Assembly: GCA_963829845.1 (NCBI GenBank)
Contig: CAWHKD010000014.1
Span: 136,725 to 200,724, forward strand
Length of the DNA: 64,000 nucleotides
From: Gaiellasilicea sp963829845
Lineage (GTDB): Bacteria; Actinomycetota; Thermoleophilia; Gaiellales; Gaiellaceae
Reading direction: 5' to 3'
Shown here: positions 56,560-64,000 of the stretch, in pieces
Layout of the letters: the number at the start of each line of letters is the position of its first letter
How positions within the stretch are numbered: position 1 is the first letter of the stretch
Position numbers and translations under genes: made by a program
The notes under the pieces: generated by a model
The model's input: the letters and a program-made list of their open reading frames with translations, nothing else
What the model was told of the DNA's origin: nothing
The model's database searches: none

Positions 56560-57258
56560 ATGACTGCGGCAGTAACGCTTCCCGTCGCCGAGACGGGCAA
56601 CGCCACGCGAGAAGCAGATCGACACGGCCCGATCCTGGTCGTCGACGGAGACGACGCCGACAGGTCGCTCGTCGCGACGTTGCTCGACCGCGCCGGGATG
56701 CGCACCGTCGAAGTCTCCCGGGGCGAACAGGCACTGGAGGCGGCGCGGCGCGAACGGCCGGCACTGGTCCTCCTTGACGTCTGCCTGGCGGACACCAACG
56801 GCTACGAGATCTGCCGCACGCTACGCGAGACATTCGGCGAAGATCTTCCGATCATCTTCACTTCGGGCGAGCGGGTCGATCCGCTCGACCGTACCGTGGG
56901 ACTCATGCTCGGCGCCGACGACTACATCGTGAAGCCGTATTACCCGGATGAGTTACTTGCACGTGTGCGCAGATTTGTTACGCGGGCGAGCCGCCTGTAT
57001 TTCACACCTCAATCCCGGTACGAGTTGACAGCTCGTGAGCTCGAAATTCTGCGGCTTCTCGCCCACGGCAGCCGGCCTGCGGACATCGCGGCGAATCTGG
57101 CAATTCGACCGAAAACGGTGTCAAATCATATGCAGCACCTTTTCGCCAAGCTTGGCGTCCACAGCCAGGCACAGGCAGTCGCGATCGCATTCCACGAGAA
57201 CCTCCTCGAGGAAGACGCGGAGGCGACCTACGCCGGGATCGCCACCTTGGCCGGCTAG
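56560..57258 (+). CDS. NarL/FixJ-type response regulator
   Basis: The 232-residue protein has a receiver domain (ILVVDGDDADRSLVATLLDR with the acidic pair, phospho-acceptor Asp in VLLDVCLADTNGYEIC, switch TSGERVD and lysine in YIVKPYYPDEL) and a LuxR-type HTH (YELTARELEILRLLAHGSRP, ADIAANLAIRPKTVSNHMQH, LFAKLGVHSQAQAVAIAF). The partner kinase is not in the window. It is divergent from the DUF11 gene and could control it. The frame is intact; the interval to tRNA-Lys is 79 bases. Confidence 0.92.
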   Translation: MTAAVTLPVAETGNATREADRHGPILVVDGDDADRSLVATLLDRAGMRTVEVSRGEQALEAARRERPALVLLDVCLADTNGYEICRTLRETFGEDLPIIFTSGERVDPLDRTVGLMLGADDYIVKPYYPDELLARVRRFVTRASRLYFTPQSRYELTARELEILRLLAHGSRPADIAANLAIRPKTVSNHMQHLFAKLGVHSQAQAVAIAFHENLLEEDAEATYAGIATLAG

Positions 57259-57337
57259 AGAGCGTCGCGCAGTTCGAGGCGACCGGACGGGTCTGTCGCC
57301 GCGGTGGTGCCACGGGTGAATCTACGATGCGGCCGGA

Positions 57338-57410
57338 GGGCCGTTAGCTCAGTTGGTAGAGCAGGGGACTTTTAATCCCAAGGTCGCTGGTTCGATCCCA
57401 GCACGGCCCA
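57338..57410 (+). tRNA. tRNA-Lys (anticodon TTT)
   Basis: Acceptor GGGCCGT pairs with ACGGCCC, anticodon arm GGGGA-CTTTTAA-TCCCA with anticodon TTT, T arm GCTGG-TTCGATC-CCAGC. Discriminator A. It is the insertion site of the element that follows. Confidence 0.97.
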
Positions 57411-57610
57411 CTCAGAGAAACTGCTGGTAACAGGAATTTTCAGTCAGCCGGCTTTGACCGCGCCTGGAGCCAGGGTCAACACAGGGTCAACAACCGGCCG
57501 CTGCGAGGCTTCCGTCAAGCACAAATCGGCATGTTCTGAGCCGTCGACAGCACCCGCAAATCCGTCAGTTCGCCGTATCAGGTTGCGCTGCGACAGCCAG
57601 CGACCTATCG
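57411..57610. other. attachment-side interval of the tRNA-Lys element
   Basis: The interval between tRNA-Lys and the integrase stop contains GGGTCAACACAGGGTCAACA, a direct repeat of GGGTCAACA (57472-57490), a plausible integrase arm-site. A crossover site would lie in the tRNA 3' end. Confidence 0.35.
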
Positions 57611-58727
57611 TCAACGCGTTCGCTTGCCGCCGGTTGCATCCAGAGCATCCGAGACCGAATCGACCCCAGCACGGTCATCGAGAAGATGGATGTACGTCTC
57701 GAGAGCGGAGGCAGCCGAAGCGTGGCGAAGCCGGCGCTGAACAGCGCGGACGTCATGCGTCTCGGAGGCGACGATCGAGCCATGCGTGTGCCGTAGGACG
57801 TGGTACCCGATGAGATCAAGTCCCGCTCGCTCGCACGCAGGGTCGAGTACGCGCCGGCGGAAGTCGGTTTCGTCGATGCGACCGCCGCGCGGAGCCGTGA
57901 AGACCAGCTCGCTGCGTCCAGGGTGTCCCTGCCTCAGGCGGTGGGCCTTGAGCTCGCGGGCGAGGTGCGGTGTTATCGGGACCGATCCTGCACTGCGCTC
58001 GGTCTTTACGTCCTGCTCGCCGTCAAGCGAACGGTGTCGGCGGCGGACGAGGACTGCAGGCGCGGCTCCGACACTAGGTCGTGCCACCGAAGTGCCTTGA
58101 GCTCAGACACTCGCAGGCCCGTCTCGGCTAGGAATCTGACGAGCAGACGGTCGCCTTGGGTCGGCAGCGCGTCCAACAGCCGAATCAACTCGTCGACAGC
58201 GAGGTGGCGCCGTTTGGTCGGATCGCGACGAGGAGTCGGGAGCCGCGGCCAAGGCTTTGCCGGAATGATGCCGTCCTCCGTCGCGGCACTCAGCATCACG
58301 GAGAGTGGAGCCAGGACTCGGCGGACGGTCGACCAGGACTGACCGGCTGGCGCCCTCGGGGTTCGCTCCTCTCGCAGGTCATAGGCAAGTCGTCGAATGC
58401 GGCGTGCGTCGAGCGCCCCCATTCGGATGCTGCCGATCCGCGGAAGCACATAGGTCTCAAGATCACGACGGTACTCGACCGCTGTGGACGACCGGACACT
58501 GCCGAGCATCGAGAGCCACTCTTCCGCATACTCGCGGATGGTGGGTCGCTCCGTGGGGACACCGTCGAAGGATTCAGCGTCGCCTTCGCACGGAATCGCT
58601 TCGCCTCTTCCAGCGTGCGGCAGGTTTTCTGTCGTTGCCGGCCTCCGTCGTCGCGATAACGAACGATGTAGCCCTGCCCCGCGACGAAGATCCCCGCGTG
58701 CCGGGTGCGCTTCAGCTTCTCAGTCAT
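57611..58727 (-). CDS. tyrosine recombinase / phage-type integrase (frame breaks)
   Basis: The minus-strand frames combine to a protein of about 370 residues: an N-terminal AP2-like arm-binding part (AGIFVAGQGYIVRYRDDGGR, QRQKTCRTLEEAKRFRAKA), a core-binding SAM-like domain (SSTAVEYRRDLETYVLPRIG) and the catalytic domain with the first Arg in ETGLRVSELKALRW, HxxR in YHVLRHTHGS, the second histidine in RLRHASAASALE and nucleophile Tyr in ETYIHLLDD. Frames change near 58500 and 58030. It faces the tRNA-Lys gene, the usual layout of tRNA-integrating elements. Confidence 0.88.
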
Positions 58728-59073
58728 ACCTCAACTCGTCGACAAGGCGATCGAGGTCGGTTCGACGGACCACCGCCCGGCCGCCCTCGTTCGTCCGCGG
58801 AAGTCGGCCGGCACTCCGCAGGTCGTAGACACGCCGCGGCTTGCAGCGGAGCAGTTCCGCCGCTTCGGCCACGCTCAGAAGATCAGGCGCGGTGCCGTAC
58901 CGACTCTGCGGTGTCCCGCGCTCCTCGAGCAGTTCCGCTACTCGCTCGGCAACGCGGTCAACGAACTCGTCGATGAGCCCGTCGAGGCTCGGTCCTTTCG
59001 ACCAGGCGAGTTGTGCGCTTCGGAGGGCATTGCTGCTAACGACCCTCACCGCCAGTCGCCAGCCCTGATCCAT
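58720..59073 (-). CDS. excisionase-like HTH protein
   Basis: The 117-residue protein has an N-terminal helical part (LDGLIDEFVDRVAERVAELL) and a MerR-type excisionase winged helix: DLLSVAEAAELLRCKPRRVY, DLRSAGRLPRTNEGGRAVVR. It overlaps the integrase start by 8 bases, so it is transcribed with it and probably directs excision. Confidence 0.8.
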   Translation of the reverse strand: MDQGWRLAVRVVSSNALRSAQLAWSKGPSLDGLIDEFVDRVAERVAELLEERGTPQSRYGTAPDLLSVAEAAELLRCKPRRVYDLRSAGRLPRTNEGGRAVVRRTDLDRLVDELRYD

Positions 59074-59450
59074 GTCGGCCGATGCGAGTCAAGATGCCTC
59101 CCCATCTCAAGCGAGGACGCCTGCCAGAAACGGGCACGAAAGGCACGCTGAACGGCTGGAGGCGAGTATCCACAGCGCTCGGAGACGAGACCGACGGCGC
59201 CCTCCTGCTCGAGCGAAAGGCGAGCCGGAAGAGTCCCCAACCACTCGCCCGCCCGGCTGAGCGCTTCTCTCCGATCGGCGAGCGGCCCGTCGGGTCGACA
59301 TCGGCGACGCAGCTGCCCTGCGCGCCAGCCGATTCCGCATTTGCGTGTCGCGAGCAGTGCGCGCCAGGCGTCGGCGCCCTCGTCGCTGAACGAAGGCGTC
59401 GGGATCCTCTGCCTCGCCGAGCCGCTCCGGGCTGACCACGTAGACCGTCG
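59046..59450 (-). pseudogene. C-terminal fragment of a toprim/primase-like replication protein
   Basis: The minus strand reads VVSPERLGEAEDPDAFVQRR, then after one extra base near 59387 GADAWRALLATRKCGIGWRA, REALSRAGEWLGTLPARLSL and EQEGAVGLVSERCGYSPPAV before the stop at 59046. The DPDAFV segment and the helical tail resemble the end of the toprim domain and C-terminus of DnaG-like proteins of integrative elements. The N-terminal zinc and toprim parts are missing: upstream the sequence switches to unrelated DNA. Confidence 0.5.
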
Positions 59451-59490
59451 AGCAAAGACGTAGTCTAGCCAATAGACATAAAAAAAAGGC
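59440..59490. other. abrupt sequence junction
   Basis: Left of about 59455 the DNA is GC-rich and encodes the actinobacterial element; right of it, after an A8 run at 59479-59486 area, it is AT-richer and encodes a proteobacterial Cache sensor. Two unrelated genes are joined in one open frame, each cut inside. Confidence 0.55.
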
Positions 59491-60360
59491 CACCCGTATT
59501 GCTAGACAGCGCTTGGCGGCGAGGCGCATTATAGCCTCCGATGGTGCGGCCGAGCCCACAAGCCAGCCCGTGCTGATCATGCGGTAGTAGGCACCCTCAA
59601 CCGCTCTGCCTTCAAGGGTTTTGAGATCACTCCAGATACCACCCTGACCCCGAGGGACGTCTTTCGTGATTGCCCAGCCCTGCGGAGCCATCGGCTTACC
59701 GACCCATTCCGTGTGGTTGAGCGAGCGAGCAAGGATCCGACCTTCTCGATCATTGATTGTAAGAACCCAGCGGCTCGGTGATTGCTGCTGTCGCAACACT
59801 GACTCGAAATACTCAGCCGGGAGGATAAGCTGGACGGCATAGGGGACATCGTTGCGTTCATTGACGACGGGGGTTGCTAGCGTAACGACCCAACGATCGG
59901 TCGTCGGCCCGCGCAGCACGTCTGAAACGATGCTCTTCCTGTCTGTGAAAACCGCGTTGTCGACCTCTGCGATGTTATAACGAGGAAGTTCAGCGCCGTA
60001 GGCGACGCGTGAATTAAGCAACACCTGCCCATCCGGTCGACGAACCACAATCCAGCCATCACCACCGGCCAAGGTGGCGCTTTTCAAGTGCTCGTAAAAT
60101 TGCTTGAGGTCGCCTGAGATCAGCTGAGGAAACGTCGCTAAGATGTCCAGCGTCGCGCGAAACCCAGCCAAGTCGGCGTCGATCGCAGCGGCTACATCCT
60201 GCACGAGCCGCTGAGCCTGCTCCTCGAACTTTCGTTGTTCCTGCTCGACATATCGCCACCCGACAAGCGCAACAATCACCAGAATTGGAGTTGCGAGGCC
60301 TAGGGCAAACGCGAAAAGGTGCCAATAAATTGATTGGCCGGTTCGTGGCGAATGGGCCAA
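59465..60360 (-). pseudogene. Cache-domain N-terminus of a sensor kinase, truncated
   Basis: ATG 60360 starts MAHSPRTGQSIYWHLFAFAL, a membrane helix (LGLATPILVIVALVGWRYVE) and a periplasmic double-Cache-like domain of about 230 residues (FRATLDILATFPQLISGDLK, GGDGWIVVRRPDGQVLLNSR, WVLTINDREGRILARSLNHT, YYRMISTGWLVGSAAPSEAI). The second helix begins near RVAFFLCLLA and then the sequence switches to the primase-like fragment. It resembles HWE-type sensor kinases of rhizobia. The kinase part is absent here; a piece of an HWE kinase is at 61.5 kb. Confidence 0.6.
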
Positions 60361-61115
60361 AGCCGAGTCCTAGCTCAAATCCGATTGTCCAAGATGCACC
60401 ATATTGCGCATGGCACGGAAGTCACCCTCCGACCCGGCGACCACCCTGCGCCGAAGGGGTGAAGGCCGGCCAGCGTTCGGGTTCATGCATGAAGTTCTCC
60501 CGTTTGGGGAGCCTTGCTCGCGACGAAGGCGAGCGGGAAGGCGCCGTTAAGCACGCAACGTGGCGAACCTGCAACCCGCAGCCTTGAAGGCTGGTGCTCC
60601 CCCGCGCGCCTCAACTCGGCGTGGCTCGCCGCTCTTAGCGAAGACCTGAGTGGTTAGGACCCTCCCCGTGACAACAGGCTTGAGCGGTGGGTGAACGATC
60701 AGAAACGCGCGAGAGAGAAAGAGGAAAGCTCGCCGAGCTTCCCATAATTTCCAACGGAACCTGCTAATGCCCGAAGAAAAATAGCCGCATTTTGCTACCG
60801 CGAGAATTCGGCACCGGCGTTTAGTGGAAGAGTAGCGGGCTTGGTTTCGAATATCTATCGATGTTCGGCCCGTAGGCCGCAGACTGAGTGTGCACCTGCG
60901 GAATGAGCGCGAGGTTGTGAAGCCAGGGCCGAAGTCCCGGGCCGCCGGTAGTACCGGTGTTCCCTGCTGGGTACAGCCGCTCCCCGCGTGTCCTGCAAGT
61001 CTACTTGCTGGCTTTGCTTTTTCCTGGAGCTTGCTGCTTTAATTAAGGACACGTAACTCCCTTGCTAGAAGCGATAGAATGGACAAAACTATTCACCAAA
61101 TTGGAGACATGGCCG
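60361..61115. other. interval without a recognised gene
   Basis: This 755-base stretch has lower GC than the first 59 kb. I see no protein or RNA gene in it; short frames lack protein-like patterns. Confidence 0.4.
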
Positions 61116-61510
61116 ATGGCGAACCCCAACGGTCGACCGAGGTCTGAAACTGTCAAACTGACAAAGACGGCGCGTGAGCGTTTCGATCGCCAACTCGCCG
61201 AAAAACTGCCCGACATCTTCACCGCCCTGTTCGAGGCCGGCACGAAGGAGAAGGACACCGCGGCGTTGTCCCTCCTCGTCAATCGGGCCGTGCCGGTGCG
61301 CAAGGGTGTTCCGGTCAATTTCAAGACCCGACCGCTGTCCAATCCCACCGAATGCGCCGAAGCTTTCGGCGACATCCTCACAGCCATCGGAAGAGGCGAG
61401 CTGACGCCGGATGAGGGCAACATGATCGGCGCCCTGATCGAGCGCCGGGCGAACCTCTTCCAAACGATCGAGCTGCAAGACGAGATCGCGTCATTAAAGG
61501 CGCAGATCGC
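61116..61510 (+). CDS. DUF5681-like protein, cut at the 3' side
   Basis: ATG 61116 starts MANPNGRPRSETVKLTKTAR, the N-terminal pattern of DUF5681-type small proteins of rhizobia and phages, and continues PDIFTALFEAGTKEKDTAAL, LPVRKGVPVNF-like AVPVRKGVPVNFKTRPLSNP, and the coiled end IELQDEIASLKAQIAG. The frame runs to 61565, but after about 61508 it is antisense to the kinase fragment, so the true end is lost at a join. The function is unknown. Confidence 0.55.
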
Positions 61511-61789
61511 TGGGAGGTTATGGGTCATCGAGAGAGAAAGCAGGCGGCCTTCAAAGCGCTCATAGCGTCCGCTTCCATCACCTTTGAAGGTCCGACGAGC
61601 AAGGGATTGCACGGTCGCGAGCGTGTTTTTGACCCGGTGATTGAGCTCTTGCAGGAGCATCCGCTGGTGCTCGTCGCGTTGCTGGAGGATCTGGGTCGTT
61701 TCTCGCATGACGGTAGCAACCTCGTTCGCTTCTGCGAGCGGTTGAAGGCAGTGTGGGCACGCGACCTTGCCGCAGCGCGATAGCCTCAT
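61510..61789 (-). pseudogene. HWE/HisKA_2 histidine kinase fragment
   Basis: The minus strand encodes QRDEHQRMLLQELNHRVKNT followed by LATVQSLARRTFKGDG and YERFEGRLLSLSMTHNL. ELNHRVKNTLA is the H-box of HWE/HisKA_2 kinases with the phosphorylated histidine. The N-terminal sensor and the ATP-binding domain are both missing; the sequence is cut near 61510 where it meets the DUF5681-like gene tail-to-tail. Confidence 0.6.
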
Positions 61790-61795
61790 GTTTCA

Positions 61796-62162
61796 ACACG
61801 TTGATTGCCTCGATCAGGCGCTGGCCAGGAGGCGATGGGCTTGTTAAGCCGTCTGCTTGGTCATGCGAGCGACCTCACGCCAGAACAAACTCGCGGGTCA
61901 ATCGACTCGCTAATAGCCCGCGAACGTGCCAATGGTGCTTCATCGTCGCTTTATGCCCTAGGCCGCGACGGCCGAGAGATAGTTGCGCTCCCGCCTAACC
62001 GTCAAAGGGGGAGCGTCGACATGTTGACACCGCAACACGAACAACTGAGAGAGCACGCTAGCGAGCCGGTACTCCTCATCGAGACACGCGGTTGCCAGTG
62101 TCGCTGGATCAGGGACCCAGAGCGGATATTCGCCTCTGAGGGCGCGCCCAAATCCCCGTCGG
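61796..62162. other. interval without a recognised gene
   Basis: One plus-strand frame (61835-62260) is open, with GLLSRLLGHASDLTPEQTRG at its start, but it overlaps the GST gene and matches no family I know. Confidence 0.3.
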
Positions 62163-62780
62163 TCATTTGCGGCTTGCTCGCTCGCGCACTCGACCGTAGG
62201 CCGGTCGTGCCAAGCAGGTGTCAAACCATCGTGCGACTTCGGAATGACTCGATAGATTAAGTCGGGCCATCCTACCCCAGACGAGAATGCTCGCCACGTT
62301 GAGATCGGCGACAGTAAAGGTGTTGCCCACCAAGTAATCGCGTCCTACTAAGGCATCATTGAGCACGCCGAGTGGCTTATTTAGTAACAACTCGTCGCGT
62401 TCGACATGTGATGCATCGCGCGCAAATTCGGGCAGCACTGCGCGATGGTGCAACAATTCAAGCAGTAGCGCTTCCGTCTCCAACATGGCCCAGAAGCTCC
62501 ATTGAGCAGCCAGACCCAAGACTTCCGCCCCGGCACAATGCATCGGCCCTTCGAATTTTTGTGCGAGGTAAAGGTTGATCGCCATAAATTCCCACAACAC
62601 CAGATCACCGTCCACCAGCGTCGGTATACGAGCATTCGGATTCAATCGCAGATAATCGTCGCTTTGCAGATCGTCGGAGCGGGTGGTCTTCTCGACCAGT
62701 TGATATGGTGTACCCATCTCCTCAAGCATCCACAGGCATCTCATCGCTCGCGATCTGGAGTTTCCATAAAGTTGCAGCAT
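62163..62780 (-). CDS. glutathione S-transferase
   Basis: The complete 205-residue protein has the N-terminal thioredoxin-like domain (MLQLYGNSRSRAMRCLWMLE, LNPNARIPTLVDGDLVLWEF with the cis-proline and the ES/EF site) and the all-helical C-terminal domain with YLVGNTFTVADLNVASILVW, the N-capping box of GSTs. It conjugates glutathione to electrophiles. Glutathione is not made by most actinobacteria, so this gene supports a proteobacterial origin of this part of the window. Confidence 0.88.
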   Translation of the reverse strand: MLQLYGNSRSRAMRCLWMLEEMGTPYQLVEKTTRSDDLQSDDYLRLNPNARIPTLVDGDLVLWEFMAINLYLAQKFEGPMHCAGAEVLGLAAQWSFWAMLETEALLLELLHHRAVLPEFARDASHVERDELLLNKPLGVLNDALVGRDYLVGNTFTVADLNVASILVWGRMARLNLSSHSEVARWFDTCLARPAYGRVRERASRK

Positions 62781-62836
62781 TGTTCGCCCCGTCGGTACTG
62801 ACTTGACCCGTCCCGCGCGCGTCGCGCCAATGTAGC

Positions 62837-62980
62837 ATGGACGCGCTCAGTCTGTTCGGCCTAGCTGCCGTCACGGCCATGCTGATCTTCTATGCGCTAG
62901 AGGATCGCAGCCCGTGGTTCATTCTCGCATTCGCCGCCGCGTGTGCGCTCGGTTCTAGAAGGCACACAGGCGTCGACTAG
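62837..62980 (+). pseudogene. small membrane protein, 3' end lost
   Basis: ATG 62837 starts MDALSLFGLAAVTAMLIFYA followed by LEDRSPWFILAFAAACALGS. I recognise this as the start of a short rhizobial membrane protein that normally continues with a third hydrophobic segment. After LGS (about 62955) the frame reads RRHTGVD and stops, so another join is likely here. Confidence 0.45.
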
Positions 62981-63230
62981 TGGCATGCCGCAGTTGGTGA
63001 AGCGGTCGCGCGCGGCATTTGTCACAACGCGGCCGGTGAGTACGCCAATAAAATCGGCGAAGGCCGGGCGCCGCTAGGACGGAGAGAATAAAGCCGAGCG
63101 GCAGAATTCTGGTGATGCACCTCGAGAAGATCATGGTCGGACCCCTCTGAAAATGTACATCCGCAGCCTGCCGCAACCGTCTGCGGGCCGCAAGACAAAA
63201 TGTCGGGTCGCGCTTTCCCCCGGACCCCAT
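62981..63230. other. interval with fragmentary minus-strand coding
   Basis: Minus-strand residues DFIGVLTGRVVTNAARDRFT and NCGMPLVDACVPSR are protein-like but have no clean start. ATG 63134 (MIFSRCITRILPLGFILSVL) could be their signal peptide in another frame. The gene is not defined. Confidence 0.25.
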
Positions 63231-63848
63231 CAGCGCCGCCAAGGTTCGCGCCACTCCTCCTCGCGCTCGCGCCGCACCGCCTCGCTCGCCGGGTTCTTCG
63301 ATTTCAGCCACACCTTCGAGGGCCCGCCGCGATAGGGCGCATCCGCCCGCTTCGAGACGATGCCCTCCAGCCCCATGCGGCAGGCATGCTCGAACACGTC
63401 GCGCCGTCGTGCGCCAGATGCTCAACGAAGTGGATGGCGTGCTCGGTCCTGCCGAGTAGCAGCCAGCCGCACCTTGCGCTCGATGAGCGGCAGGTGGCGC
63501 AGGTCCTCGCCATCGTGCTGCGATCAGGTCGAAGGCGAAGAGCACCGCCGCATGGTTTCGACCTTGGCTGCGCAGCGCGTTGAAATCCGACATCCCGTCG
63601 GCGCGCGGGATCACCGCCTCGCCGTCGAGGAGGAACGACGACGCCCTGATGCGCGAGGCCGTGACGACAATGGCCGGGAAGCGGTCGGCCCAATCGTGGC
63701 CGTTCTTGGTGTAGCAGCGAACCCGCGCGCCATCGCGGCGCACCATCAGCCGGTAGCCGTCATGCTTGATCTCGTGAGTCCACGAGGAGCCGGACGGCGG
63801 TCGCGGTGCCTTCGATGGCAGGCAGGGTGTGATGAAGCCCGGCAGCAT
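63231..63848 (-). CDS. short ATP-dependent DNA ligase (LigD ligase-domain-like, frame breaks)
   Basis: ATG 63848 starts MLPGFITPCLPSKAPRPPSG and SSWTHEIKHDGYRLMVRRDG, in which K-x-D-G-x-R is the adenylation motif of ATP ligases. SFLLDGEAVIPRADGMSDFN and AVLFAFDLIA follow. After about 63520 the frame changes, and the remaining family segments EHLAHDGATVFEHACRMGLE and GIVSKRADAPYRGGPSKVWL, KSKNPASEAV are read in other frames to the stop at 63231. About 205 residues, the length of the stand-alone rhizobial ligases that lack the OB domain. Confidence 0.7.
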
Positions 63849-63849
63849 C

Positions 63850-64000
63850 TCAGGCGGCGGACGCGACTTGCAGGTCGTAGTCCTTGCGGCCGTCCGGGTA
63901 GGTCACTTCAAAGACACGCATGTTCTGCGGGATGCGCAGGCGGACCGCCGCCGGATCGGCGTCGCCTTTCGCGATGACGGCCTCGACGAAATCGCGCAAC
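63850..64000 (-). CDS. C-terminus of an unidentified protein (partial)
   Basis: The minus strand reads LRDFVEAVIAKGDADPAAVR then LRIPQNMRVFEVTYPDGRKD and YDLQVASAA to the TGA at 63850. The gene continues beyond the window. Its stop lies one base before the ligase ATG, so the two are probably one transcription unit. No family is assigned. Confidence 0.5.
   Translation of the reverse strand, partial: LRDFVEAVIAKGDADPAAVRLRIPQNMRVFEVTYPDGRKDYDLQVASAA

Noticed and set aside
60465..60485. A further copy of the dispersed repeat (CCAGCGTTCGGGTTCATG)
   Set aside because: Only the first half agrees, and it lies in the rhizobial-type part; probably chance similarity.
61805..62260. A 151-codon plus-strand open frame
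   Set aside because: It overlaps the 3' end of the GST gene and has no recognisable pattern; not convincing as a gene.

Overview
The window is mostly high-GC DNA with GTG and TTG starts, many 4-base stop/start overlaps and actinobacterial gene families (MsiK-type ABC ATPase, F420/PPOX oxidoreductase, DUF4032, DUF1918, DUF4389, DUF6766-like, isocitrate lyase). It reads like a soil Actinomycetota, most probably class Thermoleophilia (Gaiellales/Solirubrobacterales); that placement is inferred from style and family content, not from a marker gene. Many reading frames, above all in the first 18 kb and in 51-59 kb, are broken by single-base insertions or deletions whose flanking protein segments still fit the family. 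These look like consensus errors of a long-read or metagenomic assembly, so I annotate such genes as CDS with stated frame breaks. Real relics are labelled pseudogene.

0-18.8 kb is chromosomal and dominated by carbohydrate metabolism. It opens with an AlkX/YcaQ-like glycosylase, a cystathionine gamma-synthase, a metallo-beta-lactamase-fold hydrolase, an MFS stub and a PPOX protein. A leftward operon follows: zinc transporter, SDR, glycogen-debranching enzyme, GT4 glycosyltransferase and MATE exporter. A divergent rightward operon encodes an oligosaccharide ABC importer (ATPase, lipoprotein, two permeases), an FAD/NAD(P)-binding protein, a membrane beta-helix protein, a GH15-like glucan hydrolase and a DUF4032 kinase-like protein. 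18.8-27.4 kb holds cyclophilin, an M48 protease, an unusual FtsH with a coupled membrane protein, 3-hydroxybutyrate dehydrogenase, a LysR regulator and isocitrate lyase that reads in frame into a receiver domain.

27.4-44.8 kb is accessory DNA bounded by tRNA-Glu and tRNA-Val. It holds small cargo genes (excisionase-like HTH, HNH-like protein, zinc ribbons, immunity-like protein, ABM/YCII/SnoaL barrels, RibD reductase, methyltransferase, GNAT), gene relics, tRNA-like fragments and several repeat families: a recurrent small ORF (MLAG family), a 30-bp intergenic motif that separates cargo genes, and inverted and direct repeats. 44.8-57.4 kb returns to chromosomal genes: DUF4389 and DUF6766-like membrane proteins, a DadA-like oxidase, MsrA/MsrB, hemolysin III, two secreted proteins, a giant DUF11-repeat surface protein and a NarL-type response regulator.

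At tRNA-Lys (57.34 kb) an integrative element begins with a tyrosine integrase, an excisionase-like protein and the C-terminus of a toprim/primase-like protein. At about 59.45 kb that gene stops abruptly and the sequence becomes more AT-rich and rhizobial in character (Cache and HWE kinase fragments, DUF5681, GST, a short ATP-dependent DNA ligase), again with genes cut at joins near 61.51 and 62.95 kb. I read 59.45-64 kb as a chimeric assembly end or foreign DNA, not as part of the actinobacterial locus.
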